Below are positions 1-6,896 of a DNA stretch of 9,750 nucleotides, piece by piece (position 1 is the first letter of the stretch; every line of letters starts with the position of its first letter). The notes beneath the pieces are model-generated. The model saw nothing but the letters and a program-made list of their open reading frames with translations. It ran no database searches and had not been told where the DNA came from. Source of the stretch: Candidatus Zixiibacteriota bacterium. Its GTDB lineage: Bacteria; Zixibacteria; MSB-5A5; GN15; JACZUZ01. The translations under genes and the position numbers were made by a program. The stretch spans positions 1 to 9,750 of the forward strand of contig JADFNA010000034.1 in NCBI GenBank assembly GCA_022563625.1. The letters run 5' to 3'.

Positions 1-5
1 CACAG

Positions 6-1268
6 ATGAACACGGCTCAAACAAATCAGCCGCAGGGTTGTTCACTGATTTTCTCTCCGTCACTTCTGTCGGCGGCGCTTGCCGCGTTTGTCACTCTATC
101 TCTAGGGGCGCCTGATGCCACACAGGCGCGAACGATTGTCGTTCCACCCGATGCGGAACTACAGGCTGTGATAGACAGCGCACACTCCGGTGACACATTG
201 CTTCTTCCGGCAGTGACATTTGTCGCTAAACCGCGAAAATTCACCGAATCACTTTGCGGCAATTGCGAGGAGCATCAAACCGAAGTCAAAGCCAGTTACG
301 GATTCCGGGTTCGCGGGAAATCACTAACAATTGTTGGGTCCGGCAGAAAAGGGACCGAGCTGGTTACCCGCGCCGGATACGGGTTATTCTTTGTGAATTC
401 ACAAAACTCATATGTAAGTGATCTGTCTATCACCGGCGGCCGGCGTGACAGTGACGGAAACGCCACTGACGCAGGAATCGTCGCCCGCTATTCACGAGTT
501 ACCATTGAACGTGTCGAAATACGAAACAACAAACGAACGGACACATCAGTAGTGGTTGGTATCGGTGGCATCTTCGGCCGCGAGGGCGCCGAACTGTATA
601 TCCGTGACTGCCGAATTATCAACAACACCTGGGACGGAATAGCGCTCTATCGCGGCGCCAGCGCAACTGTGACTGATTGCATAATCAAAAATGGACGCGG
701 CGCCGGTATCGGCGTGACCTGGGACGCCACATGTGTGGCTCTTAGAAATGAGATCAGCGGCTACTGGAAGGGAATCGGCTCGTTTGGAACATCCTGGGTG
801 ATCGCGCGCAACAATCTCGTGCATCACAATCTTGGCTGGGGAATGGTCGGGACAGGCGAAAGTTATATGGACATGTCAAACAACGTAATTTTTGCAAACG
901 GCAACTGCGGAGTCGCCGCCTGGGGCTCCACCAGCCGGGGGCGGATGGTGAACAATATCATAAGCGAAAATGGCTGGCGTGAACAATGGGTTTGCCCGTG
1001 TGTCGGTGTCTGGAATTATGGTGACTGGGCAAAATGGGAATTCACGCACAACATCGTCTGGCAAAATAAAGACGGAGAATACCAGGACATCTGGGACCAA
1101 ACTGATATGTCAGGCAACTTGAATGTCGATCCACTGTTTGCAGATACACTGTCGTTTCATCTTTCCTCAGGCTCACCGGCCATCGATGCCGGCAGTGAAA
1201 AGCTGTCCGACCCCGACGGCAGCCGCAGTGACATCGGCCTGACCGGCGGCCCCAAAGCCAAAAAGTAA
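6..1268 (+). CDS. Secreted right-handed parallel beta-helix protein
   Basis: A 420-residue exported protein. The N-terminus has a hydrophobic stretch at about residues 15-35 ending in a TQA-RT site that fits signal peptidase I, so it probably acts in the periplasm or outside the cell. From about residue 60 to 380 the chain repeats short strand-turn units rich in N, G, I and V (RVEIRNN, DCRIINN, DCIIKNG, RNEISG, NNLVHHN, NNVIFANG, NNIISENG), the signature of the pectate-lyase-like/NosD-like beta-helix fold. It ends with DPLF and SPAIDAG, common at the end of such proteins in FCB candidate phyla. A CGNC pair (about residue 83) and a CPC motif (about 331) could form disulfides. These folds are polysaccharide lyases, adhesins or surface proteins; no catalytic set is recognisable, so no enzyme activity is assigned. 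The frame is open to the window edge, so an upstream start is possible. Confidence 0.85.
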   Translation: MNTAQTNQPQGCSLIFSPSLLSAALAAFVTLSLGAPDATQARTIVVPPDAELQAVIDSAHSGDTLLLPAVTFVAKPRKFTESLCGNCEEHQTEVKASYGFRVRGKSLTIVGSGRKGTELVTRAGYGLFFVNSQNSYVSDLSITGGRRDSDGNATDAGIVARYSRVTIERVEIRNNKRTDTSVVVGIGGIFGREGAELYIRDCRIINNTWDGIALYRGASATVTDCIIKNGRGAGIGVTWDATCVALRNEISGYWKGIGSFGTSWVIARNNLVHHNLGWGMVGTGESYMDMSNNVIFANGNCGVAAWGSTSRGRMVNNIISENGWREQWVCPCVGVWNYGDWAKWEFTHNIVWQNKDGEYQDIWDQTDMSGNLNVDPLFADTLSFHLSSGSPAIDAGSEKLSDPDGSRSDIGLTGGPKAKK

Positions 1269-1515
1269 AAGACCCAAACGGACTCATTCCAACCCATTCC
1301 TAAGCGCACAACTTATTATTCGACATAGCGTTAAGTGTCTCGCTCTGAGTGTCCGGGCAATCCTGAGTTCAAGATAGCTAACAATCCGTTAGCGGTGTTC
1401 AAGTTTTGAACGTCTTGATCCGATTCTATTCAGGTAGTGTTTCCGCCCGAGCCGGGCGGGCGCTACAACTCGCACAGATGCGCAGGGCGGACAGTCTTTT
1501 TTTGCTCGTACGGTT

Positions 1516-1546
1516 TTGAGATTTCAGCATTGCGTAAACATATAGA
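1516..1546 (+). promoter_or_regulatory. Possible promoter of the lipoprotein gene
   Basis: TTGAGA at 1516-1521 could be a -35 box, with CATATA/TATAGA at 1539-1546 as -10, a spacing of about 17-19. It lies just after the T-run and about 50 bases before the start codon. The matches are partial, so this is a weak call. Confidence 0.25.
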
Positions 1547-1583
1547 TTCAGAAATGACCCAACACCAGGATTTTAAACCGTTC

Positions 1584-1589
1584 AGGAGG
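1584..1589 (+). promoter_or_regulatory. Ribosome binding site of the lipoprotein gene
   Basis: A perfect AGGAGG lies 8 bases before the ATG at 1598 and fixes that start. It shows that the host uses canonical Shine-Dalgarno pairing, in contrast to the poor sites in the minus-strand cassettes. Confidence 0.8.
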
Positions 1590-1597
1590 CAGCACAC

Positions 1598-2551
1598 ATG
1601 AACAAGGGCAGGCTATTACACATTCTCACAGTCACAACGGCAGCTTTTGCGATGGCGATCAGCTGCTCTGACAGCGTAACTGATTCAACACCAAAGGCAG
1701 TAGGTGATCCCAACGACGCTGAGTTTGCAGCCATATCCGAACAGCTTAGCAACGTAGCGCTCGATTTTGACGCTCTGGATTGGGCCGACGCTATTTGGGA
1801 TTCAGTCCCGGGTTTCAGTCCGCGTGCGAACGCAAACGGAGACATCAAATTGTATCGCGGTGGCGCTGTCGGCGGCGAGTTGTTAAGCTACAGCCTGACC
1901 ATCGACAGTATTTCATTCTGGCATATATTCTCGATCACTGTGGCAGAACTGGGCGACACCGCAACGGTTATCGACTCGATTCGTTTCTCGGATGCGAATG
2001 GACCCGGATTGCCGGCAGTTCTGGGCGAACTGAATATCACTTCAGTGGATATACACGTGCATGCCCAGGCGAGTCTGAATGATTCTACCTTCAGCGGAAG
2101 CATTGGCTCGCACTCGATACTTACAGTTGCAATTCTCGGCTTTGGCGACAGCACAGGCGGTGATACACTCTCGTTTAGTGGAACATCATTTGATACGCTC
2201 ACAGCCACAGCCAGCGACAGCGGAACGACGTGTCAGTTTACCATCTCATCCAGCAAAACAGCAACGAATGTGTTGACAATCGACGATCTGCAACATCCCT
2301 GCCCGATTGGCGGTAGTATCAGCGCCAGCGCGACTGTTGATGTGTTATGCAGTATCGTGACTGGTACCGGAACAGATTCTCTGTCTGTCAAAGGCGGCTG
2401 GACAGTTTCCGCTTCATTCAATAGCGATGGATCAGTAAATTTGGTGTACGAAAACAGCGACACACGCTGGACAGCGACCGAACCTTGCACGCCCGGAGCG
2501 CAGGCCAGCGGCCTGGCCGGTGTCAGCATTCGCCCCGGTGGGGGAAACTAA
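1598..2551 (+). CDS. Predicted lipoprotein of unknown function
   Basis: A 317-residue protein. Residues 1-22 form a short lipoprotein signal (basic MNKGR, then a hydrophobic core), with a lipobox-like AISC placing the acylated cysteine at residue 23, followed by a Ser/Asp/Thr-rich linker. It is therefore probably tethered to a membrane facing the periplasm or the surface. The rest is rich in Ser, Thr, Asp and Gly and reads as alternating beta strands with no recognised domain or catalytic motif; three later cysteines (in TTCQF, HPCPI and VLCSI) could form disulfides. The start is fixed by the upstream AGGAGG, and the gene ends before a strong terminator. It appears to be a single-gene unit. 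Function is not recognised. Confidence 0.8.
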   Translation: MNKGRLLHILTVTTAAFAMAISCSDSVTDSTPKAVGDPNDAEFAAISEQLSNVALDFDALDWADAIWDSVPGFSPRANANGDIKLYRGGAVGGELLSYSLTIDSISFWHIFSITVAELGDTATVIDSIRFSDANGPGLPAVLGELNITSVDIHVHAQASLNDSTFSGSIGSHSILTVAILGFGDSTGGDTLSFSGTSFDTLTATASDSGTTCQFTISSSKTATNVLTIDDLQHPCPIGGSISASATVDVLCSIVTGTGTDSLSVKGGWTVSASFNSDGSVNLVYENSDTRWTATEPCTPGAQASGLAGVSIRPGGGN

Positions 2552-2622
2552 GAAATAGTGTTTGATTTGTGATTTGGCCGGCGACTCACGGATGGGGCGC
2601 CGGATTATGTTTCAACAGGCAG

Positions 2623-2661
2623 GCCCTGGAGCGGGGGATTCGGCTCCGGGGCTTTTCTTTT
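2623..2661 (+). terminator. Intrinsic terminator after the lipoprotein gene
   Basis: Ten-base stem GCCCTGGAGC (2623-2632) with GCTCCGGGGC (2643-2652), complete if one G-U pair is counted, with a 10-base loop and then TTTTCTTTT. A weaker CCGGCG/CGCCGG inverted repeat lies just upstream (2578-2602). It separates the lipoprotein transcript from the tRNA promoter. Confidence 0.85.
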
Positions 2662-2693
2662 CTGCGTGTTTCTTGAACGACGCGAGCTTTGAC

Positions 2694-2723
2694 TTGACTG
2701 TTAGCGGGCTGTGGCGCTAGACT
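2694..2723 (+). promoter_or_regulatory. Probable promoter of tRNA-Ser
   Basis: TTGACT (2694-2699) and TAGACT (2718-2723) spaced by 18 bases fit a sigma-70 promoter. The -10 box ends 30 bases before the mature tRNA 5' end, a normal leader length. It sits between the terminator and the tRNA. Confidence 0.5.
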
Positions 2724-2753
2724 TTGCAACCGGCGCGTAATTGCGCCGTTTCC

Positions 2754-2841
2754 GGAGGGATGGCTGAGTGGTTGAAAGCGGCGGTCTTGAAAACCGTTGT
2801 GCCGCAAGGTACCGTGGGTTCGAATCCTACTCCCTCCGCCA
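2754..2841 (+). tRNA. tRNA-Ser (anticodon UGA)
   Basis: A complete class II tRNA of 88 bases including an encoded CCA. The acceptor stem GGAGGGA (2754-2760) pairs perfectly with TCCCTCC (2831-2837); G2838 is the discriminator and CCA is 2839-2841. The anticodon stem is 2781-2785 with 2793-2797, and the loop CTTGAAA carries anticodon TGA at 2788-2790, reading serine UCA codons. The T arm has GGTTCGAATCC, and a long variable arm lies between, as expected for serine. Its last 15 bases overlap, on the opposite strand, the end of the serine recombinase gene, which marks it as the likely integration target of the neighbouring island. It appears intact. Confidence 0.97.
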
Positions 2842-2856
2842 GTTATCAAATTTGAT
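2821..2856. other. Candidate island attachment-site region (attL)
   Basis: The 3' end of tRNA-Ser is followed after three bases by a perfect 12-base palindrome, ATCAAATTTGAT (2845-2856). Both lie within the last codons of the serine recombinase. Integration into a tRNA 3' end commonly rebuilds the tRNA and leaves the integrase next to one attachment site. No convincing second copy was found in the window, so the crossover point is unproven. Confidence 0.35.
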
Positions 2857-4284
2857 CCCTTCGGCAAACAGGTCGAAGGGTTTTCTGTATGTGACACAAA
2901 GAGTTCGGCCACTCAGATTGCAGTTCGATAGAGTTGATTTGATGAGTTTGCGCTTTTGCTCTGGATTCGCCTTAAAGTAAAGCGTTTCAGCCTGATGTGA
3001 GAGTTCTATAGTCTTGGCGGCGCGGTCGAACTCCTCTGATTTCACTTTCGACAGGTTGTCAAGGCGGTAGTTGACAGCGGTTAATTTCATTTGAAGATCG
3101 TTTTGCATTTTCCCCAGGAGTTCGTCACTGATTTTGCCATCCAAATTCTTTTGAAGAGTTCTCTTCATATCAGACTGAATCTTATCACTTGAAAGCTCTA
3201 ACTGCCGCTTTTCAGTTTCCAAAGTTGTGCGAGTGTTCCGGATTTCAGAATCCAGGCAAGTCTTTAGATAATTGTAGAACTCATCTGGAATTGTGACAGC
3301 GCCAATGAAGTCTGCAAATTGTTCGTCCAATACGTTTTCTGGAATATATTCGACTTTGTGATTTGTACCATATCCAGTGCAGTGATAATATATGTATCTT
3401 TTCTTCTTGATTTCGGCGGTTACAGTATGGCCACACTGAGAGCATCTCATGAGCCTGCCGAAAACAAAAGACTTAGCTCCTGTCTTACCATTTGATCTTG
3501 CCTGGAATGTCTCTTGAACCCGCTCGAAAAGAGAATCCGTCACTATCTGTGGATGATCGCCCTGGTGGACAGTTCCATTCCACTTGAATTTACCCGTATA
3601 GAAGACATTCTTGAGAAGCCTTTCCACTCCTGAGCGAGCCAGAGTTCGACCGGATTTTCGGTAGGTCAGACCAATCTTTCTTGCAACTCCATGAGCCTGG
3701 TCGAGGGACTTGTCTCCCTCGGCGTAATACTCGAAAAGTATCTTGATCAACGGAGCTCTGTCCGGATCAATTTCAATAGCCCTAGACACACCGTTTCGAA
3801 TATATCCAAGTGGTGGCATCCCTCTTGGGAATTTCCCTTCCCGCGCCTTCTGGCGTTGGCCTTTCTTGACTTCATCTGACAGGTTGTTCGAATAAAAACG
3901 CGCCTGGGCGGTTTGTATGTCATTCACAAATTTATCCGCTGACTTCGCGTCCTTACCCAGAACTCTGCTGTCTTTGACAAAGTGAATGTTTATTCCGAGG
4001 TCGTCTATCAGAACATGATCCTTGAAATTTCGATATAGACGATCAGTCTTTTCGACCAGGATTTCCGTGATTGATCGGTCAGAGCGCAGAAGTTGTACCA
4101 TTTGACCAAAGGCCGTGCGTCCAGCTTTCCCCGCCGATTCCGTCTCCCGGAATTCCTTAACCGCTCTCAAATGGGTCTTACCGGCGTAATCACGGAGTAG
4201 TCTTAGTTGCGACGAGATAGAGTACCCCCGCTCCTGGTCCTTGGTTGAGACTCTAACGTAGATCACAGCCTTATTCATAGCCAC
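2827..4284 (-). CDS. Large serine site-specific recombinase
   Basis: A 485-residue serine integrase, expected to insert and excise the island by double-strand exchange through a phosphoserine DNA link. Residues 5-150 are the resolvase/invertase catalytic domain, with VRVSTKDQ carrying the nucleophile Ser13 and the conserved DRLYRN block at 81-86. Residues 155-255 match the recombinase DNA-binding domain (GMPPLGY; then [16 protein letters not shown]). A zinc-ribbon-like segment follows (CSQC at 281-284, YYHC near 302), then a charged coiled coil at about 345-425, as in large serine integrases. The gene is the last of a tight minus-strand run, 3 bases after the HTH gene. The start is GTG at 4284, with GGGA 8 bases upstream; ATG at 4278 is the alternative. 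The TAG stop lies inside tRNA-Ser, an unusual overlap. No disabling change is visible. Confidence 0.93.
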   Translation of the reverse strand: MAMNKAVIYVRVSTKDQERGYSISSQLRLLRDYAGKTHLRAVKEFRETESAGKAGRTAFGQMVQLLRSDRSITEILVEKTDRLYRNFKDHVLIDDLGINIHFVKDSRVLGKDAKSADKFVNDIQTAQARFYSNNLSDEVKKGQRQKAREGKFPRGMPPLGYIRNGVSRAIEIDPDRAPLIKILFEYYAEGDKSLDQAHGVARKIGLTYRKSGRTLARSGVERLLKNVFYTGKFKWNGTVHQGDHPQIVTDSLFERVQETFQARSNGKTGAKSFVFGRLMRCSQCGHTVTAEIKKKRYIYYHCTGYGTNHKVEYIPENVLDEQFADFIGAVTIPDEFYNYLKTCLDSEIRNTRTTLETEKRQLELSSDKIQSDMKRTLQKNLDGKISDELLGKMQNDLQMKLTAVNYRLDNLSKVKSEEFDRAAKTIELSHQAETLYFKANPEQKRKLIKSTLSNCNLSGRTLCVTYRKPFDLFAEGIKFDNWRRE

Positions 4285-4287
4285 AGT

Positions 4288-4512
4288 TTATTCCCAGCCT
4301 CTTATTATGTCAAGGATTACGCCCTTGACCGTTCGTTCAATTCCAAGAGCCTGAAGCACTTCCTTCTTGTTGAAATACCAATAGTTATTTGCCGGATTGC
4401 GGTAGGATGGGACTTTGCCCTGTCTGGCCCATTTCTTCAGCGTCTTGGGATTTATTCCCAGCTCTTTGGCCATGACACCGGCAGTTAGCATTTTCTTCAA
4501 TTCATAACGCAT
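4288..4512 (-). CDS. Small HTH DNA-binding protein, excisionase/MerR-like
   Basis: A 74-residue protein with one winged helix-turn-helix of the MerR/excisionase type: LTAGVMAKELGI, then NPKTLKKWARQGKVPSYR, then a wing with YWYFNKKEVLQAL. Such small proteins bind DNA next to recombination or promoter sites. It lies 3 bases upstream of the recombinase and is surely co-transcribed with it, so a role as recombination directionality factor, recombinase repressor or control switch is the likeliest inference. The start at 4512 leaves 8 bases after the preceding stop; an internal ATG at residue 8 is a possible alternative, because the domain begins there. Confidence 0.8.
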   Translation of the reverse strand: MRYELKKMLTAGVMAKELGINPKTLKKWARQGKVPSYRNPANNYWYFNKKEVLQALGIERTVKGVILDIIRGWE

Positions 4513-4520
4513 AAATCTAC

Positions 4521-4802
4521 TCAGATATCACTGTTACCGACTTTGGCCAGGTTTGGGCGCCTTTGGCGACCTTTTCCCATCCTGAGATTCCGGTCATTGG
4601 CAGATGACTCCCTGAGACCTCGGACGTTTGACAAACGATTCGTACATTCTCCGGCAACATTGCGCAACATTCCGATTGTATCACGCAGGAATTTGATTCG
4701 AGTTTCAAGTTTAGTAGCGCATAGATTGAACAAGTCGTAGTTTGCGAATCGGAAGTTCATGCCATGCCACCACTTACAGTTCACAAACTCTTCGTTATTC
4801 AT
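4521..4802 (-). CDS. Hypothetical 93-aa protein of the recombinase operon
   Basis: Not recognised. From the ATG at 4802 (a TTG at 4811 is in frame three codons earlier) it encodes 93 residues: an aromatic N-terminal part (CKWWHGMNFRF), a probably helical middle (TKLETRIKFLRDTIGML) and a very basic C-terminus (MGKGRQRRPNLAK). The basic tail would suit nucleic-acid binding, but that is inference. Support for coding comes from its fit between two genes on the same strand, with gaps of 14 bases to the 78-aa gene and 8 bases to the HTH gene. The ribosome binding site is poor. Confidence 0.5.
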   Translation of the reverse strand: MNNEEFVNCKWWHGMNFRFANYDLFNLCATKLETRIKFLRDTIGMLRNVAGECTNRLSNVRGLRESSANDRNLRMGKGRQRRPNLAKVGNSDI

Positions 4803-4816
4803 CCGGTTCAATTGGT

Positions 4817-5053
4817 TTAACTTTTTCTGATTTTTTGAACAGGTTTAGTTTGAGCTATGGTAACTTTACATAAACCGGATTCTAATGTATTTTCTAATTC
4901 CAACAATGCTTTGCTATAGTTCACGACTGACTCTATGATTTCAATAGCGTCACTTCTGGTTAGCTCTTGCTCGTAGTACGGCTGAAATGCTTGAAGAGTA
5001 GTCTGTACTAATGCTTCGCTGGGCACTCTTGATATGTGAGTTAGGTCTGACAC
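4817..5053 (-). CDS. Hypothetical 78-aa helical protein of the recombinase operon
   Basis: Starts with GTG at 5053; an in-frame stop lies just upstream, so no earlier start is possible. It encodes 78 residues, mostly helical, with the block ELTRSDAIEIIESVVNY followed by SKALLELE. From memory this resembles small helical proteins often found beside recombinases in mobile elements, but no function is established. It is probably the first gene of the tight run leading to the recombinase, because a hairpin separates it from the 247-aa gene. A CATAAT sequence close upstream could be a -10 box, which would give a very short leader. Confidence 0.6.
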   Translation of the reverse strand: MSDLTHISRVPSEALVQTTLQAFQPYYEQELTRSDAIEIIESVVNYSKALLELENTLESGLCKVTIAQTKPVQKIRKS

Positions 5054-5089
5054 ATATCCATATTATGCGTTCGCCTCAACCGCACATAA

Positions 5090-5114
5090 AACCAAAATGA
5101 ATGCTGTTTTGGTT
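5090..5114 (-). terminator. AT-rich hairpin between the 247-aa and 78-aa genes
   Basis: AACCAAAA (5090-5097) and TTTTGGTT (5107-5114) form a perfect 8-base stem with a 9-base loop, 9 bases past the stop of the 247-aa gene on the minus strand; the minus-strand sequence then continues TTTATG. It may be a weak terminator or an operator palindrome ahead of the recombinase operon. Confidence 0.4.
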
Positions 5115-5122
5115 ATGAGGAA

Positions 5123-5866
5123 CTACTTAATGAGCTTTAGCTTAGAGAGCATGGCATTGAAACTGAGCTCTTCCAAGCTCCGCGAGATGATATCTTTCTT
5201 GCGTAGGAGCAACATGAAATCACGCCGAGTGAAGTCTTTGCCGCCCAGATACCACAGCAAAGTGACTCCTAGCCATGTTCGCGCTACTTCGAATCGATCT
5301 CTTGCAGTGTTCTTCATCAAACTTGTGCAAAGACCCTTGAAAAACTTGGTGTCAGAGTTTGCTATGGCCCGGTGAATCAAATCCTGCGCCCATTCGGACA
5401 ACAGAAAAGTATTGCTGAGCGCTATCAAACGAAGAAAGGCTTTGCGGCTATTATCTGTCATCGGCGAGAAATTTGGCTCACCGCAGGACTCAACAATCAA
5501 CTCTTCTATAGTTACTTTATGTGTTGCCAGGCAACAGAGATTGTAAAATGCGGTGAAAATGAATTCACGAGTCCAACGGACATCCGGGTCTTTGAATTGA
5601 GTCAGTTGGAATACTCCACCGTCATCGAATTGGTGTTCTTCAAGAACCTCGATTTCGTGGTCTGCTTGCTCGATTTCGCCCCAGCGAGCCAGGTTTTGAT
5701 GTAGTCGGATTTTCGCGGATTCGGCGGTCAGGCCATCCGCAAACGATTTTGGGAGGAATTCTCGGAGAGGGTCGATTAGGAACATTGATCCACCTGCGTC
5801 AAGGAGTTTCTTGTCGAATAGTTCCCAGAGTTGATCAAAATGCTTTAGCGCTGTATCAGATATCAT
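5123..5866 (-). CDS. Hypothetical 247-aa protein, island cargo
   Basis: Not recognised. A soluble, mainly helical protein of 247 residues with no signal peptide or clear membrane segment. The N-terminal part is acidic (EIEQADHEIEVLEEHQFDDGG at about 64-84). The middle has an aromatic stretch, TREFIFTAFYNLCCLA. The C-terminal third has paired basic and hydrophobic blocks (WLGVTLLWYLGGKDFTRR, LLRKKDIISRSLEELSF). The ATG at 5866 is preceded by only a weak GAG. It lies at the far end of the recombinase gene run, where island cargo is normally carried, which would fit a defence, regulatory or accessory role; this is context only. Confidence 0.65.
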   Translation of the reverse strand: MISDTALKHFDQLWELFDKKLLDAGGSMFLIDPLREFLPKSFADGLTAESAKIRLHQNLARWGEIEQADHEIEVLEEHQFDDGGVFQLTQFKDPDVRWTREFIFTAFYNLCCLATHKVTIEELIVESCGEPNFSPMTDNSRKAFLRLIALSNTFLLSEWAQDLIHRAIANSDTKFFKGLCTSLMKNTARDRFEVARTWLGVTLLWYLGGKDFTRRDFMLLLRKKDIISRSLEELSFNAMLSKLKLIK

Positions 5867-5954
5867 GTTGTCTCATCATCAATTATGTGTCCCGCAGTGG
5901 CGTAGACTGATTCTGTCCACTTATTGAACATTACCGAGAGTCAACATAACGAAT

Positions 5955-6582
5955 TTGAATGCCTTGCCAACAGGCTTGACGACGTAAATGCCGATGGCGA
6001 TAATGATTTCTTAGTCAGAAACAGTGGTCGCTCCGCCCTGGGTCGATAGATCTGTACATCGGAGGCGTTGAATTCGATATTTTTATGGATACCTTTGTGG
6101 TAAAAGGTGATTTGCCTCTGACGTTGCAGGACCGAATTGGATGGCGCCTGGAACAGGCCGGTGACATGAACGGAGATGGGTTTGATGATATCATGTTTTC
6201 CAGCCAGAACTTCGCTGGGGGTGAGCCAGGCGATGTCTGGATTTTGAAAGGTAGCGTTGACATTGTCACCGATGCGGAAGATGATGTCGATCTAGCGCTG
6301 CCTGAAACTTTTCAGTTGGATCAGAACTACCCCAATCCCTTTAATCCAGAAACTACTATTGGATTCTCCTTGGAGAGAAAATCTCACGTTAAACTGTTCA
6401 TTTACGATACACTAGGTCGGCGAATTAGAACACTGCTGAGCCAGGAATTTTCTGCCGGGGAGCATGAAGTATCATGGGATGGTAGGAACGATGATGGCCA
6501 ACAGGTGTCCTCAGGTGCGTACTTCTACAGTGCGACAATCGGGGATGTCGTAAACAGCAGGAGAATGATATCATTGAAATAA
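5955..6582 (+). pseudogene. FG-GAP repeat protein remnant with C-terminal sorting-type domain
   Basis: The C-terminal remnant of a large secreted protein. An FG-GAP calcium-binding repeat (LDDVNADGDNDFLV, 5975-6016) is followed by a frame change near 6040. The other frame continues with SIDLYIGGVEFD, a second repeat (GDMNGDGFDDIMFSSQ) and a FlgD/Por-secretion-like tail with QNYPNPFNPETTI, DTLGRRIRTLL and SSGAYFYSA. One extra base in the GGG at 6040-6042 would join the frames. The 5' part is missing: an in-frame TAG occurs at 5903 and FG-GAP similarity ends near 5955. The intact family carries several FG-GAP repeats after a signal peptide and is exported to the cell surface. ATG 6085 could only start a signal-less 165-residue fragment. 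The gene is therefore called broken. Confidence 0.8.
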
Positions 6583-6616
6583 CACATTGACTATTGGAAA
6601 GTCTATTGATTCAGGC

Positions 6617-6623
6617 AGGGAGG
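6617..6623 (+). promoter_or_regulatory. Ribosome binding site of the truncated secreted protein
   Basis: AGGGAGG ends 7 bases before the ATG at 6631. It is as strong as the site before the lipoprotein gene, supporting the view that this fragment belongs to the host gene set. Confidence 0.65.
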
Positions 6624-6630
6624 CAGTGTA

Positions 6631-6896
6631 ATGAGACGTGCAAGAGTCACCATCTGTTTTTTGATTTTTATCCTGGTTAGCATGATTACGAGCCATGCTC
6701 AAGGTGGCCAACTCAGGAAAATCGTTTACTTTGATGAATATCTTTACCTACAAAGAATCGACCCAAGTCTGTTCGATACTACATACTGGAAACTGTTAGA
6801 CAGCGCCGGAATCACAGATATTGTTGGAGTAGCTGACTCAATTTACCCCTAGTGCTTGAGGACATAAAGTATCCGTTAAAGTATCAAATGCCATAA
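6631..6896 (+). pseudogene. N-terminal stub of a secreted protein, frameshifted
   Basis: Begins with a clear signal peptide (basic MRRAR, hydrophobic core at about 8-20, TSHAQ cleavage region), followed by RKIVYFDEYLYLQRIDP and LLDSAGITDIVGVADSIYP, then TAG at 6850-6852 after 73 residues. One added C in the CCCC at 6846-6849 would extend it with PLVLEDIKYPLKYQMP to a TAA at 6894-6896, which overlaps the end of the thymidylate synthase-like gene on the other strand. It therefore seems to be a longer gene that lost its 3' part at the junction with the minus-strand operon and also suffered a one-base deletion. The parent protein is not recognised. Confidence 0.6.

Larger units (their letters stand above)
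1269..1597. other. Intergenic region with several inverted repeats
   Basis: No gene is supported here. Three perfect short inverted repeats are visible: GCTAAC/GTTAGC (1377-1393), GTTCAA/TTGAAC (1397-1411) and CCGCCCG/CGGGCGG (1443-1459, 3-nt loop). A second GGGCGG at 1485-1490, followed by a run of seven T (1497-1503), could pair with the same CCGCCC arm, giving two mutually exclusive structures. This may be a weak terminator for the beta-helix gene, an attenuator ahead of the lipoprotein, or a copy of a dispersed GC-rich repeat. The sequence does not decide. Confidence 0.4.
2827..5866 (-). mobile_element. Recombination module of a tRNA-Ser island
   Basis: Five minus-strand genes, from the tRNA to about 5866: unknown 247-aa protein, 78-aa protein, 93-aa protein, HTH protein and large serine recombinase. 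The recombinase abuts and overlaps the tRNA, and the other end meets a truncated FG-GAP gene at about 5955. The true far boundary may lie beyond 5955, even beyond the window, since the pyrimidine operon has the same orientation. The recombinase and tRNA context is seen; the extent is inferred. Confidence 0.55.

Noticed and set aside
1042..2529. Several open frames on the minus strand opposite the beta-helix and lipoprotein genes
   Set aside because: They have no ribosome sites or recognisable motifs and mirror the plus-strand codon pattern; they are shadows.
6031..6037. CTCCGCC, identical to the tRNA-Ser 3' end, as a possible second attachment site
   Set aside because: Only seven bases match, and FG-GAP coding continues on both sides apart from one missing base, so this is not an element junction.
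6883..6889. ATCAAAT near the end of the ThyA-like gene, resembling the palindrome beside the tRNA
   Set aside because: The match does not extend, the palindrome is not complete, and seven bases are expected by chance.
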